Part shown: piece by piece, positions 31,109-39,567 of the stretch
Numbering within the stretch: the first letter of the stretch is position 1
How the letters are laid out: each line of letters starts with the position of its first letter
DNA from: Bacillota bacterium
Lineage (GTDB): Bacteria; Bacillota; Clostridia; Monoglobales; Firm-18
Assembly (NCBI GenBank): GCA_022706765.1
Contig: JAKJBX010000008.1
Span: 1-64,000 of the forward strand
Direction: 5' to 3'
Length of the DNA stretch: 64,000 nucleotides
Program-made: the position numbers and the translations under genes
Notes under the pieces: generated by a model
The model's database searches: none
What the model saw: only the letters and a program-made list of their open reading frames with translations
What the model was told of the DNA's origin: nothing

Positions 31109-33742
31109 TTACTTCCCAGCCCTATCCGCCTTTATCTTTGCCTGCGCCGCCGCAAGCCTTGCGATCGGCACACGGTAGGGCGAGCAGGACACATAATTCA
31201 GACCGAGGCTGTGGCAAAATTCCACCGACGACGGGTCTCCGCCATGCTCCCCGCAGATGCCCAGCTTGATGTCGGGGCGGGTCGTTCTGCCCATCTGCGC
31301 CGCCATCGCCATCAGCTTTCCGACGCCTGTCTGGTCGAGGCGTGCGAAGGGGTCGGACTCGAAAATCTTTTTTTGATAATAATAATCAAGGAATTTACCC
31401 GCATCGTCACGGGAGAAGCCATAGGTCATTTGGGTGAGGTCGTTCGTGCCGAACGAGAAGAACTCCGCCTCTTCGGCAATCTTGTCCGCCGTCAGCGCCG
31501 CACGGGGCACCTCAATCATCGTGCCGACCAGATAGGTCATTTCCACGCCCGCCGCCGCAATGATCCCGTCCACCGTTTTGGTAACGACATCCTTGACATA
31601 TTGCAGCTCCTTGACTTCGCCGACCAGCGGGATCATGATTTCAGGAATGATGGTAACGCCGCTTTTAGTGACGTTGATCGCCGCCTCAATAATCGCCCTT
31701 GCCTGCATTGCCGCAATCTCCGGATAGGTGACCGCCAGGCGGCAGCCGCGATGCCCGAGCATGGGGTTGAACTCGTGCAGGTCCTCAACCGTTGCTTTGA
31801 GCTCCTCAAACGAGATGCCCATTTCAATCGACAGCGCTTTGACGTCCTCGTCCGCCGTGGGCAAAAATTCGTGCAGCGGCGGGTCTAACAGCCTGATGGT
31901 GACGGGCAGTCCGTTCATCGCCGTAAACAGCCCCTCAAAGTCCTTGCGCTGTATGGGCAAGAGCTTGTCAAGCGCCTTTTGACGCTGTTCTAACGACTTT
32001 GCAACGATCATCTCACGCACGACGGGGATCCTGTCCTCCTCAAAGAACATGTGCTCCGTACGGCAAAGCCCGATGCCCTCAGCGCCGAAGTCCATCGCCG
32101 CCTGCGCATCCCTCGGCACATCCGCATTCGCCCGCACCTTTAAGGTGCGGATTTCGTCCGCCCACGCCATGAACTTACCAAAGTCACCGGTCAGCTCCGC
32201 CTTGATGGTTTCGACACAGCCCTCATAGACGTGACCCGTACTGCCGTCAATAGAGATATAGCTGCCCTCGGCAAAACACTTGTCGCCGACGGTGAAGCAT
32301 TTGTCTTCTTCGCTGACCCGAATGTCGCCGCATCCGGCAACGCAGCAGCGTCCCATGCCCCTTGCCACGACCGCCGCATGGGAGGTCATTCCCCCCCTTG
32401 CTGTCAGGATGCCGCTGGCGGCGTCCATGCCCTCGATGTCCTCGGGTGAGGTTTCAAGACGCACCAGGATGACCTTTTCACCGCCCTGCGCCGCTTTGAC
32501 GGCGTCCTCAGCCGTGAAGTACACCTTGCCGCTCCCTGCGCCAGGCGAGGCGGCAAGCCCCGTCGCCAAAACGGTCGCTTCTTTGAGCGCCTGCGCCGAG
32601 AAGGTCGGGTGCAAAAGAGCGTCAAGCTGCTTGGGATCGACGTTCAACACCGCCTGCTCCTTGCTGATCATACCCTCCCCGACCAAATCAACGGCGATTT
32701 TGATCGCTGCCTGTGCGGTGCGCTTGCCGTTTCGGGTTTGGAGCATGTAAAGCTTTTTGTTTTCTATGGTGAATTCCATGTCCTGCATGTCACGGTAATG
32801 CTGTTCGAGCTTGCCCGCAATCTCGATGAACTGGTCATAGACCTCGGGCATGACCTCTTGCAACTGCGCGATCTTTTGCGGCGTGCGGATGCCGGCAACG
32901 ACGTCCTCACCCTGTGCGTTAATCAAAAATTCGCCGTACAGCGCCTTTTCGCCCGTCGACGGGTTGCGTGTGAAGGCAACGCCCGTTCCGCTGTCGTCAC
33001 CCGTATTGCCAAACACCATCGCCTGGATATTGACCGCCGTTCCCCAGTCGGACGGAATATCGTTCATACGCCTGTATACATTCGCCCTCGGGTTGTCCCA
33101 CGAGCGGAAAACCGCTTTGACTGCCTCAATAAGCTGTTCTTTGGGCTCCTGCGGGAAGTCCGAACCCTTTTGCCCATGGTAATAGTCCTTAAACCTTGCC
33201 ACCATCGCCTTTAAGTCCTCCGCCGAAAGGTCGGTGTCGTTCGTAATGCCCTTATGCTCCTTGATTTCATCAATAATACGCTCAAAATTGCTCTTCGGCA
33301 CCTCCATCACCACGTCCGAGAACATTTGGATGAACCTGCGGTAGCTGTCATACGCAAAACGGGGGTTGCCCGTCAGCTTGGCAAGACCTTCGACCACCGT
33401 GTCATTGAGCCCCAAATTCAAAATAGTATCCATCATGCCGGGCATGGATGCACGTGCGCCCGAACGAACGGATACTAACAGCGGATTTTGCGGATCTCCG
33501 AATTTTTTGCCTACTATCCCCTCAAGCTGTGATAATTTGTCATCAATTTCTGTGATGATTTCACCGCTGATGACCTTGCCGTCGCTGTAATACCTGGTGC
33601 AAGCCTCCGTCGTTACGGTAAAGCCCTGCGGTACGGGAAAGCCCAGCTTCGTCATCTCCGCAAGGTTAGCCCCCTTGCCGCCGAGAAGATTTTTCATTGA
33701 GGCATCGCCCTCGCTGAAAAGATAAACGTATTTTTTTGACAT
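31109..33742 (-). CDS. ppdK: Pyruvate phosphate dikinase
   Basis: PPDK interconverts pyruvate, ATP and phosphate with PEP, AMP and pyrophosphate. In many Clostridia it runs in the glycolytic direction. The 877-residue product is full length. It has an N-terminal ATP-grasp domain (KNLLGGKGANLAEM near residue 17), the swivelling phosphohistidine domain with GGMTSHAAVVARGMGR, and the C-terminal TIM barrel. The barrel has FGTNDLTQMT and the catalytic CGEHGGDPSSVEFC. GGAGGTAGGAAG directly precedes ATG 33742. It is monocistronic, with palindromic repeats on both sides. Confidence 0.97.
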   Translation of the reverse strand: MSKKYVYLFSEGDASMKNLLGGKGANLAEMTKLGFPVPQGFTVTTEACTRYYSDGKVISGEIITEIDDKLSQLEGIVGKKFGDPQNPLLVSVRSGARASMPGMMDTILNLGLNDTVVEGLAKLTGNPRFAYDSYRRFIQMFSDVVMEVPKSNFERIIDEIKEHKGITNDTDLSAEDLKAMVARFKDYYHGQKGSDFPQEPKEQLIEAVKAVFRSWDNPRANVYRRMNDIPSDWGTAVNIQAMVFGNTGDDSGTGVAFTRNPSTGEKALYGEFLINAQGEDVVAGIRTPQKIAQLQEVMPEVYDQFIEIAGKLEQHYRDMQDMEFTIENKKLYMLQTRNGKRTAQAAIKIAVDLVGEGMISKEQAVLNVDPKQLDALLHPTFSAQALKEATVLATGLAASPGAGSGKVYFTAEDAVKAAQGGEKVILVRLETSPEDIEGMDAASGILTARGGMTSHAAVVARGMGRCCVAGCGDIRVSEEDKCFTVGDKCFAEGSYISIDGSTGHVYEGCVETIKAELTGDFGKFMAWADEIRTLKVRANADVPRDAQAAMDFGAEGIGLCRTEHMFFEEDRIPVVREMIVAKSLEQRQKALDKLLPIQRKDFEGLFTAMNGLPVTIRLLDPPLHEFLPTADEDVKALSIEMGISFEELKATVEDLHEFNPMLGHRGCRLAVTYPEIAAMQARAIIEAAINVTKSGVTIIPEIMIPLVGEVKELQYVKDVVTKTVDGIIAAAGVEMTYLVGTMIEVPRAALTADKIAEEAEFFSFGTNDLTQMTYGFSRDDAGKFLDYYYQKKIFESDPFARLDQTGVGKLMAMAAQMGRTTRPDIKLGICGEHGGDPSSVEFCHSLGLNYVSCSPYRVPIARLAAAQAKIKADRAGK

Positions 33743-33809
33743 CTTCCTACCTCCATAGCTTGTGTATTGAATGGCGGCAGTATTGCAGCCATATTGCCGA
33801 GCGACGCAG

Positions 33810-33964
33810 TGAATTCAAGGTATATAACCGCCTGCGGTGTTATTCCTCCGTGACTCCGCAGGAGTTCGGAGGAATTGCGCGTCGCCGTTTCCGAGCAGTT
33901 TTTGCGAGGAAAATTTCGACGGCGCATAAATTCAAAGTATAATAACCGCCTGCGGTTATTATAC
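33810..33964. repeat. Palindrome-rich gap between recO and ppdK
   Basis: Two related blocks, AATTCAAGGTATATAACCG at about 33812 and AATTCAAAGTATAATAACCG at about 33929, each continue into CCTGCGGT. The second forms a perfect 12-bp hairpin (33937-33948/33953-33964). This hairpin includes the recO stop codon TAA and may terminate recO. Between them TTCCTCCG (33842-33849) pairs with CGGAGGAA (33866-33873). No gene is present. Confidence 0.6.
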
Positions 33965-34690
33965 CATATTTTTGGTGATTGTCAAATAGTATTTGAGGGA
34001 ACGGAAGTCACGTCCGATTTGCCCCAACGTATAATTTTCGGCGACCGAGGCAAGCTCCGCCGTCACCGCCGCATCGGTCCGGAACGCAAAGACCGCGTCT
34101 TGCGGTGCGCAGGTGATGTAGCGCATGGCGGCAAGCGTCCCAGGCAGCAGCCGCTTCGCACCCGCACAGGCATCGCACAATCCCGACGCGTCACTCACCG
34201 AAAAACCTGTGACCTCCCCGCTGCCGCAACTGCCGCAGGAGGAAAGCTGGGGCATAAAGCCCGACAGGCTCAGAAGCCGCAGCTCGAACGCCGCCTTGAT
34301 CCGTGTGAGCTCGTCCTCCTTAGTGAGTATGTAAAAGGCGCCGAGCGCAAGCCGCAGCGCCTCGTCCGCACCGTGGGCGTCCGCCGTCACCTCGCACAGC
34401 AGGTCGCAAAAATACGCCGCAAGGCTCAGCTTTTCAAGGCTTTGGCGCAAAGGATAAAAGGCTTCGACCGGCTCGGCGCCGGTGACACGAAACCAATCCT
34501 TTTTCTTGCTCAGGACAAAGTCCGTATAGCAAAAAAGCTGGCACCCCGCGATAAGCCTGCTCTTGTAGCTCCTCGCTCCGTTGGCGGCAGCCTGGATTTT
34601 GCCCAGCCCGCCGGCGAGGACGGTCAAAATCTTGTCGCCCTCGCCCACGTTGGTTTCTTTAATGATCAGACCCTTCACGCTTGTCAGCAT
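33959..34690 (-). CDS. recO: DNA repair protein RecO
   Basis: RecO helps load RecA at single-stranded gaps in the RecFOR pathway. The product of about 243 residues has an N-terminal OB fold (SVKGLIIKETNVGEGDKILTV) and a helical domain. A four-cysteine zinc finger is made by CGSC and CDAC. I prefer ATG 34690; three codons upstream, a GTG at 34699 is possible. The start overlaps the yqzL gene by 32 bp. The stop codon lies within a hairpin repeat. Position downstream of era and yqzL is the standard Firmicutes order. Confidence 0.93.
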   Translation of the reverse strand: MLTSVKGLIIKETNVGEGDKILTVLAGGLGKIQAAANGARSYKSRLIAGCQLFCYTDFVLSKKKDWFRVTGAEPVEAFYPLRQSLEKLSLAAYFCDLLCEVTADAHGADEALRLALGAFYILTKEDELTRIKAAFELRLLSLSGFMPQLSSCGSCGSGEVTGFSVSDASGLCDACAGAKRLLPGTLAAMRYITCAPQDAVFAFRTDAAVTAELASVAENYTLGQIGRDFRSLKYYLTITKNMV

Positions 34691-34790
34691 CTTCTTCACC
34701 CGATAAAGCGCCTTTCATGCGATTGTATTCCAAAAATGCTTCGATACTGCCGGTTTTTTCAAAAAACGTCCATGTCAACTCTTTCAGCAT
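34659..34790 (-). CDS. yqzL: YqzL-like small protein
   Basis: This 43-codon gene lies between era and recO, where Firmicutes carry yqzL. The peptide begins MLKELTWTFFEKTGSIEAFL and continues EYNRMKGAL, which matches the YqzL pattern of a short aromatic helix, TGSI or TGDI turn and a second helix. AGAGGGGA lies about 10 bases before ATG 34790. Its end overlaps the recO start by 32 bp in another frame. Function of the family is unknown. Confidence comes from combined position, motif and ribosome-binding site. Confidence 0.82.
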   Translation of the reverse strand: MLKELTWTFFEKTGSIEAFLEYNRMKGALSGEEDADKREGSDH

Positions 34791-34806
34791 GTTTGTCGTC
34801 CCCTCT

Positions 34807-34973
34807 CAGACCTTGTCCGCTAAGCTTGTACGAGCGGGGAATCGAGGATTTTTTTCGTCCTGTGGTGCAGGCGGGTTCCGTCAATAATTTGTTTATTGGC
34901 GGGTTCCGTATGTGACGCAGGGCGGCAAAAAAACCGATTATACCGCCGTGTCAGGGTTAGCGGACAAGGTCTA
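34807..34973. mobile_element. M-type MITE-like element, copy 2
   Basis: Inverted ends CAGACCTTGTCCGCTAA (34807-34823) and TTAGCGGACAAGGTCTA (34957-34973) bound 167 bp. The centre is the stem CCGTCAATAA/TTATTGGCGG. Stem changes relative to copies 1 and 4 are paired on both arms. It sits between era and yqzL and has no coding content. Confidence 0.82.
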
Positions 34974-35009
34974 ATATTAGGGTGTTACAAACGGAAAATA
35001 AAATACCTA

Positions 35010-35894
35010 TTATTCGCTATATCCAAAATTTTTCAGTTGTGCGTCGCTGTTGCGCCAATTTTCACGCACCTTGACCCATAGCTCCAAAAACACCTTGGTG
35101 CCGGTAAAACGGGCGATGTCACGCCGCGCGTCGGTGCCGATCTTTTTCAGCATCGTGCCGCCCTTGCCGATGACGATCGCCTTGTGCCCCTCACGCTCAC
35201 AGTATATCGTCGCGGCGATGACGGTCATATCCTTTGCGTCATCATACTTCATCTTTTCAATGACCACGGCGGTACCGTAGGGGATCTCTTCACTGAGGTT
35301 CCGCATCATCTTTTCACGGATGAACTCGGCGGCGATCTGCTTTTCGGGCTGGTCGGTGAGGGTATCCTCGGGGAAGAACTGCGGACCGCTCGGCAGACGT
35401 TTTTTAACGGCGTTCATCAGCTCGCCCAGCCCTTCCTTTTTCATGGCGCTGACGGGGATGATCTCATCAAATGCCCGCAGCCTTGAAAACGCCTCGATGA
35501 GGGGAAGGAGGTCGGGCTTTTCAACCTTGTCGGTCTTGTTGATCAGCAAAAACACCGCCGGTGCGGATATGCCCTCCAAAATTTCGCCGTCCTTCTCTAA
35601 GCTGTAATCCGATGCGTCCAGCATGTACAGTACCACGTCCGCCTCGCCTGCCGACTGCTCCGCCGAGCGGACCATCAGCTTGCCCAGCTTGTTTTTGGGC
35701 TTATGGATACCGGGGGTGTCGAGGAAAACCACCTGCGCCTCGTCGTCGGTCACGACCCCCATGATTTTGGTGCGGGTGGTCTGGGGCTTCGGCGAAACTG
35801 CCGCGATCTTCTCACCCAGCAGGCTGTTCAGCAGGGTGGACTTTCCCACGTTGGGGCGTCCCACGATGGACACAAAACCTGATTTATAACTCAT
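35010..35894 (-). CDS. era: GTPase Era
   Basis: Era is an essential GTPase that binds the 3' end of 16S rRNA and assists 30S maturation. The 294-residue product has G1 GRPNVGKST (12-20), G3 DTPGIHKP, G4 NKTD, and a C-terminal KH domain with the GKGGxMLKKIG-type loop (VIGKGGTMLKKIGTDAR). The length is typical. It overlaps dgkA by 4 bp, continuing the phoH-ybeY-dgkA-era operon. An M-type element separates it from yqzL-recO downstream. Confidence 0.97.
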   Translation of the reverse strand: MSYKSGFVSIVGRPNVGKSTLLNSLLGEKIAAVSPKPQTTRTKIMGVVTDDEAQVVFLDTPGIHKPKNKLGKLMVRSAEQSAGEADVVLYMLDASDYSLEKDGEILEGISAPAVFLLINKTDKVEKPDLLPLIEAFSRLRAFDEIIPVSAMKKEGLGELMNAVKKRLPSGPQFFPEDTLTDQPEKQIAAEFIREKMMRNLSEEIPYGTAVVIEKMKYDDAKDMTVIAATIYCEREGHKAIVIGKGGTMLKKIGTDARRDIARFTGTKVFLELWVKVRENWRNSDAQLKNFGYSE

Positions 35895-36349
35895 TTTTGA
35901 TCAAATCCTCTCACAAACAGATAGCCTGCCGCCAAATAGATCAGCACGAACGCTATTTTCAGCGGCGAAGCGGCAACGTCGCGCGCGATGGCGTGCAGCA
36001 CCGCCACATCAAAAAACAGGTAGACGCCGCAAACCGCCGCCCCGAACGCCGCGACCAGCACGGCGCCCGCACTGATGTCCTTGGCAATCCCGGCAAGCAC
36101 ATGATAGTCCTTGGCGAACAGGTCGATCGCCGCCTCTAAGGCGGTGTTGAACATTTCGCAGATGACGACCACGGCGATCACCAGCGTGAGCAGCACCATC
36201 TGCGGCGCCGGAAACGCATAGTACGGCGCAAGCAGCAGCGCCGTGACCGCCGCAAGCAGGTGTATCCTGAAATTGCGCTCGTTTTTGATGCAAAAGCGCA
36301 CCCCCGCCAATGCAAACCTAAAGCTGCTCAGTATCTGCCTCGACAACAT
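35891..36349 (-). CDS. dgkA: Undecaprenol/diacylglycerol kinase (DgkA family)
   Basis: Gram-positive DgkA proteins phosphorylate undecaprenol for cell-wall lipid carrier recycling. The 152-residue product has an N-terminal amphipathic helix with FALAGVRFCIKNERNFRIH and three membrane spans. The signature ICEMFNTALEAAIDLFAKDYH sits in the second span region (core ENTALE-like MFNTALEAAID), with KDISAGAVLVAA after it. The usual length is 120-140; the C terminus has an extra hydrophobic segment (ASPLKIAFVLIYLAAGYLF). It lies between ybeY and era and overlaps era by 4 bp. Confidence 0.92.
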   Translation of the reverse strand: MLSRQILSSFRFALAGVRFCIKNERNFRIHLLAAVTALLLAPYYAFPAPQMVLLTLVIAVVVICEMFNTALEAAIDLFAKDYHVLAGIAKDISAGAVLVAAFGAAVCGVYLFFDVAVLHAIARDVAASPLKIAFVLIYLAAGYLFVRGFDQK

Positions 36350-36355
36350 GCTCCC

Positions 36356-36793
36356 TCACCTCGTCAATCCCAGACCCGCCAAAATGGCTTCCTGCCTGGC
36401 AAACATTTCGTCCTCGCCGTCCTCGTGGTCATAACCCATCAGGTGCAGCATCGAATGGGCGGTCAAAAACGCCACCTCACGCTCCAAGCTGTGCCCATAA
36501 GCCTCTGCCTGCGCCGCCGCACGTTCGAGCGAGATGACAATGTCGCCCAGCGCATCGGCGTCGAGCGTCCCGTCCTCGTCATACAGCGGAAAGGACAGCA
36601 CATCGGTCGGCGTGTCCTTGCCCCGGTACTCACGGTTGAGCGTTTGAATCGCCGCATCGTCGGTGACGACCACGCTGACCAGTCGGGGCGTAACCCCCTC
36701 GGCGGCGAACGCCGCGTCCGCCACCCGCCGGATCAGCTTGTCCAGCCCGGGCGTAAACGCCATTTTATTTTGTTCATTTTGGATGTCTGTCAC
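36356..36793 (-). CDS. ybeY: Endoribonuclease YbeY
   Basis: YbeY is a zinc-dependent RNase required for 16S rRNA 3'-end maturation and ribosome quality control. The product of about 145 residues contains REYRGKDTPTDVLSFPL and the zinc motif HSMLHLMGYDH (H-x3-H-x5-H). I choose GTG 36793 (MTDIQNEQNKMAF), with GAGGCGA upstream. ATG 36808, five codons earlier, is possible, and the frame is open to 36868. The start lies inside the 3' end of phoH, so translation is coupled. Confidence 0.92.
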   Translation of the reverse strand: MTDIQNEQNKMAFTPGLDKLIRRVADAAFAAEGVTPRLVSVVVTDDAAIQTLNREYRGKDTPTDVLSFPLYDEDGTLDADALGDIVISLERAAAQAEAYGHSLEREVAFLTAHSMLHLMGYDHEDGEDEMFARQEAILAGLGLTR

Positions 36794-37748
36794 CTTTTCT
36801 CGCCTCATCTCTGCCGTATGCCTTGACGATCTCCTGCACAAGCGGGTGCCGCACGACGTCCTTTTCACTCAGCATACAAAACGCTATGCCCTTGATGCCC
36901 TTTAATATCCGCATGACCTCTTTGAGTCCGCTCTTTTTACCCTCGGGCAGGTCGATCTGGGTGATGTCGCCCGTCACCGTCGCTTTGGAGTCAAAGCCGA
37001 TACGGGTCAAAAACATCTTCATCTGCTCGGGGGTGGTGTTTTGCGCCTCGTCGAGCACGATGTACGAATCGTCCAGCGTGCGTCCCCGCATATATGCCAG
37101 CGGCGCAACCTCGATAACGCCCCGCTCGACGTACTTCTGATAGGTTTCGATGCCCAGCATGTCATAGAGCGCGTCATGCAGCGGGCGCAGGTAGGGATCG
37201 ACCTTGTTTTGCAAATCGCCCGGCAAAAAGCCCAGCTTTTCGCCCGCCTCCACCGCCGGTCGGGTGATGATGATCCTGCTGACGTCCTTGTTTTTGAGCG
37301 CCGTCACCGCCGACGCCACCGCAAGATAGGTCTTGCCCGTGCCGGCAGGTCCTATGCCGAAGGTGACGACATTGTTCTTCATCGCGTCAATGTACAGCTT
37401 TTGCCCGATGGTCTTTGCCTTGATCGGCTTGCCCTTTACGGTGATGCAGACGCAGTCCTTGCCCATGTGGGAGAGCTTGTCCTCCTCGCCGTCGTCGACC
37501 AGGCTGACGACATAGCGCACCGCCTGTTCCGTGATTGCTTCGCCCCGCGCGGTCATGGCGATCAGCCCCGATACGGCCCGCTGCGCCCTGTCCGCCGCTT
37601 CCTCCCCGCCGGTTATTTTAAGCCGGGTGCCCCTGTGGGTCACCTGCACACCGTAATGCGCTTCAAGAATTTTAATGTTTTTGTCAAAGCTGCCGAAGAT
37701 GTCCGCAGCCTGCTGCACCGTTTCAACTTCAAGGTTCTTCTCCGCCAA
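36774..37748 (-). CDS. phoH: PhoH-like ATPase (YbeZ type)
   Basis: PhoH/YbeZ proteins are cytoplasmic P-loop NTPases that act with YbeY in RNA metabolism. The 324-residue product has a KH-like N-terminal part (YGVQVTHRGTRLKITG) and Walker A GPAGTGKTYLA (about 128-138). Walker B is YIVLDEAQNTTPEQM, followed by the TVTGDITQIDLP arginine-finger region. It overlaps yqfD by 20 bp upstream and ybeY downstream. This order is conserved across spore formers. Confidence 0.95.
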   Translation of the reverse strand: MAEKNLEVETVQQAADIFGSFDKNIKILEAHYGVQVTHRGTRLKITGGEEAADRAQRAVSGLIAMTARGEAITEQAVRYVVSLVDDGEEDKLSHMGKDCVCITVKGKPIKAKTIGQKLYIDAMKNNVVTFGIGPAGTGKTYLAVASAVTALKNKDVSRIIITRPAVEAGEKLGFLPGDLQNKVDPYLRPLHDALYDMLGIETYQKYVERGVIEVAPLAYMRGRTLDDSYIVLDEAQNTTPEQMKMFLTRIGFDSKATVTGDITQIDLPEGKKSGLKEVMRILKGIKGIAFCMLSEKDVVRHPLVQEIVKAYGRDEARKGDRHPK

Positions 37749-38922
37749 TGTGGTTTTCCTCCCTCAGCACCGTCTGCTTTTGTGTGATGTTTTCTATGCA
37801 CTCAAAGGTGATTTTCACGGTATCCTCCGTCACCTCTTTTTGCTCCGACACGATTTGGATGCCCGCAACCTGCCGCCGCGCCTCCGCCTCCGCCTCCGCG
37901 ACCGCTGTTTCGCGCTCCATCGGCTGCCGCGTGATTTCCAGCTCATAATACTTATCGTAATGGAACGAAAAGGGCAGCGGCGTGTCCTTGCCGATGTGCA
38001 GCCACTTGGCTTCGCTCACCCTGTCGTAACCCGCAAAGCCCACCCTGTCGCTGAAAAACAGCGGAATTCTCAGCGAAAAAGCTTTCAGCATATGCTTGGA
38101 CTTTGACCTGCCGGTGCGGCGTCGGACTTCCTCCTCGCTTGCGATTGGCACGCTGACCTCATGCCACGTCCTGGCGATCACCTCGCCGTCGGCATGGACA
38201 TAACGCACGCCCAAGCCCGTCTTGCTGTCGAGCACGCCGCTGATCAAAAGCTGTCCCTGTTTGACCACGTCGCCCGCCGACACCAGGCGCTGTCCGTTTT
38301 GCGCCTCGATCGACTCGACCACCCCGCTCTGACCCGCATAGATACTGCACGGCTGGTCCTTCGGGAATATCTCCGGCTTTGAGGTGCGCTCCTTGACGTC
38401 TACATGCGCCGTGGTGCCTTTGACCGTAATACCGAGCCATGCGATCTTCTCCTGACGGGTGATGACGGTGTTTTGAATATCCGATATATTTATTTTAGCA
38501 CTTAATTGACCGACTTTCAAGCCTGATTCTTCAAGCGCCTCCAAAATTTGCTGACGGGTGAGGTCATGAACGCCCGTTACCTCGATGACCCAGATAAAAC
38601 GGGTCATCACCAACAGCAAAACAGCAAACAGCGCAGCCCCAAAAACAAACGCCTTGCGTTTGCGGTGCTTATGGACATAAAAGCGCAGCCCGACACGGCG
38701 GCTGACCTTGACGCCGCACCGTGATTTTTTGGCGATCGGGCGCAGCAGGCGAAAGCCCCGCACGCTGACGTTCGCGCGCAGAGACAGCTTGCCTAAACGC
38801 TTGACGTTCCAAAGGCTGATGCCCCGCCGTGCACAGATATTTAAAAAGCGTTCGGGAAACACGCCCTCGATTATTATTGCCACATAGCCTTTAAAGTAAT
38901 TAAAAAGCCTGATGAAAAACAT
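37729..38922 (-). CDS. yqfD: Sporulation protein YqfD
   Basis: YqfD is a membrane protein made in the mother cell and needed for efficient sporulation. The 397-residue product has the N-terminal YqfD/IV-A-like domain (GVFPERFLNICARRGISLWN). A transmembrane segment lies at about 95-113 (AFVFGAALFAVLLLVMTRFI). A long extracytoplasmic part follows with beta-rich VGQLSAKINISDIQNTV-type repeats. The neighbour yqfC lies 11 bp upstream, and phoH overlaps downstream. This is the canonical yqfC-yqfD-phoH arrangement. Confidence 0.93.
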   Translation of the reverse strand: MFFIRLFNYFKGYVAIIIEGVFPERFLNICARRGISLWNVKRLGKLSLRANVSVRGFRLLRPIAKKSRCGVKVSRRVGLRFYVHKHRKRKAFVFGAALFAVLLLVMTRFIWVIEVTGVHDLTRQQILEALEESGLKVGQLSAKINISDIQNTVITRQEKIAWLGITVKGTTAHVDVKERTSKPEIFPKDQPCSIYAGQSGVVESIEAQNGQRLVSAGDVVKQGQLLISGVLDSKTGLGVRYVHADGEVIARTWHEVSVPIASEEEVRRRTGRSKSKHMLKAFSLRIPLFFSDRVGFAGYDRVSEAKWLHIGKDTPLPFSFHYDKYYELEITRQPMERETAVAEAEAEARRQVAGIQIVSEQKEVTEDTVKITFECIENITQKQTVLREENHIGGEEP

Positions 38923-38933
38923 TTTATCAATCC

Positions 38934-39200
38934 TTAAATATATTCGATGCCCAGTATCTCGCCCTCAATCAGCACGTCGACGTCGGTGATCGCACGCAGC
39001 TCCAGCCCCTTGCCGCTGACCGCAATCGCCTTGCCCGAGGTTTTCAGCCGGATATATTCGTCCGTGTATTGCAGGATGCCGCTGTAATTTTCCACCGTCA
39101 GCTGGCTGTCGCCGTACACCGTCAGCTTCGGCAAATCCAGCACGACCTCCTTCGGCATGTCAAACAGCTCCGCCATGCGCTCTTTCCTTGACTTTTTCAT
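38934..39200 (-). CDS. yqfC: Sporulation protein YqfC
   Basis: YqfC is a small (about 90-residue) YabP-superfamily protein of the mother-cell sporulation programme. The 88-residue product has the beta-sandwich pattern DLPKLTVYGDSQLTVENYSG, then YIRLKTSGKAIAVSGKGLEL and a closing VLIEGEILGIEYI. The start at ATG 39200 is preceded by AAAGGAA; an in-frame start at 39227 would add nine residues. It is transcribed before yqfD. The upstream gap towards ylbJ contains an E-type element. Confidence 0.92.
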   Translation of the reverse strand: MKKSRKERMAELFDMPKEVVLDLPKLTVYGDSQLTVENYSGILQYTDEYIRLKTSGKAIAVSGKGLELRAITDVDVLIEGEILGIEYI

Positions 39201-39282
39201 ACGAACCATTCCTTTCGGTTGATGCACGCTTCTTCTTTAAATTTATGCAAGTTTAAAGGCAATATGAATATATATAGCATTG

Positions 39283-39548
39283 GAGAGGTGAGTCCGCATA
39301 GGTTTTAAATGGCGGATTTGTGCCCATGCAGCGCAAAATCCCTTGGCAATACGCCAGTATTACCTGCGTGATTTTACTTGCCTGAACAAAAATCCGCTCG
39401 CCCAAAACTGCGAAGTACCCCGCTGCCGGAAATTTTGATGGATTTCGCGGAGGGGAAGGACGGTTGGCTGACGCCAACCAACGACGGCAACAAAGAAAGA
39501 CGCAAAATTAATGCGTCGGGGCTGTGCGTGTTCAACTCTCCAATGCTA
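39283..39548 (+). mobile_element. E-type structured element, copy B (266 bp)
   Basis: TAGCATTGGAGAG (39275-39287) pairs with CTCTCCAATGCTA (39536-39548) as a terminal helix, and TAGCATTG occurs on both sides (39275-39282 and 39549-39556). Internal helices include GCGGATTT (39312-39319)/AAATCCGC (39390-39397) and GGTTGGC-TGAC-GCCAACC (39462-39479). About 80 central bases are nearly identical to copy A (reverse strand at 29673-29943). It sits in the gap between yqfC and ylbJ and touches the ylbJ ribosome-binding region. Confidence 0.82.
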
Positions 39549-39567
39549 TAGCATTGAGGTGATTATT

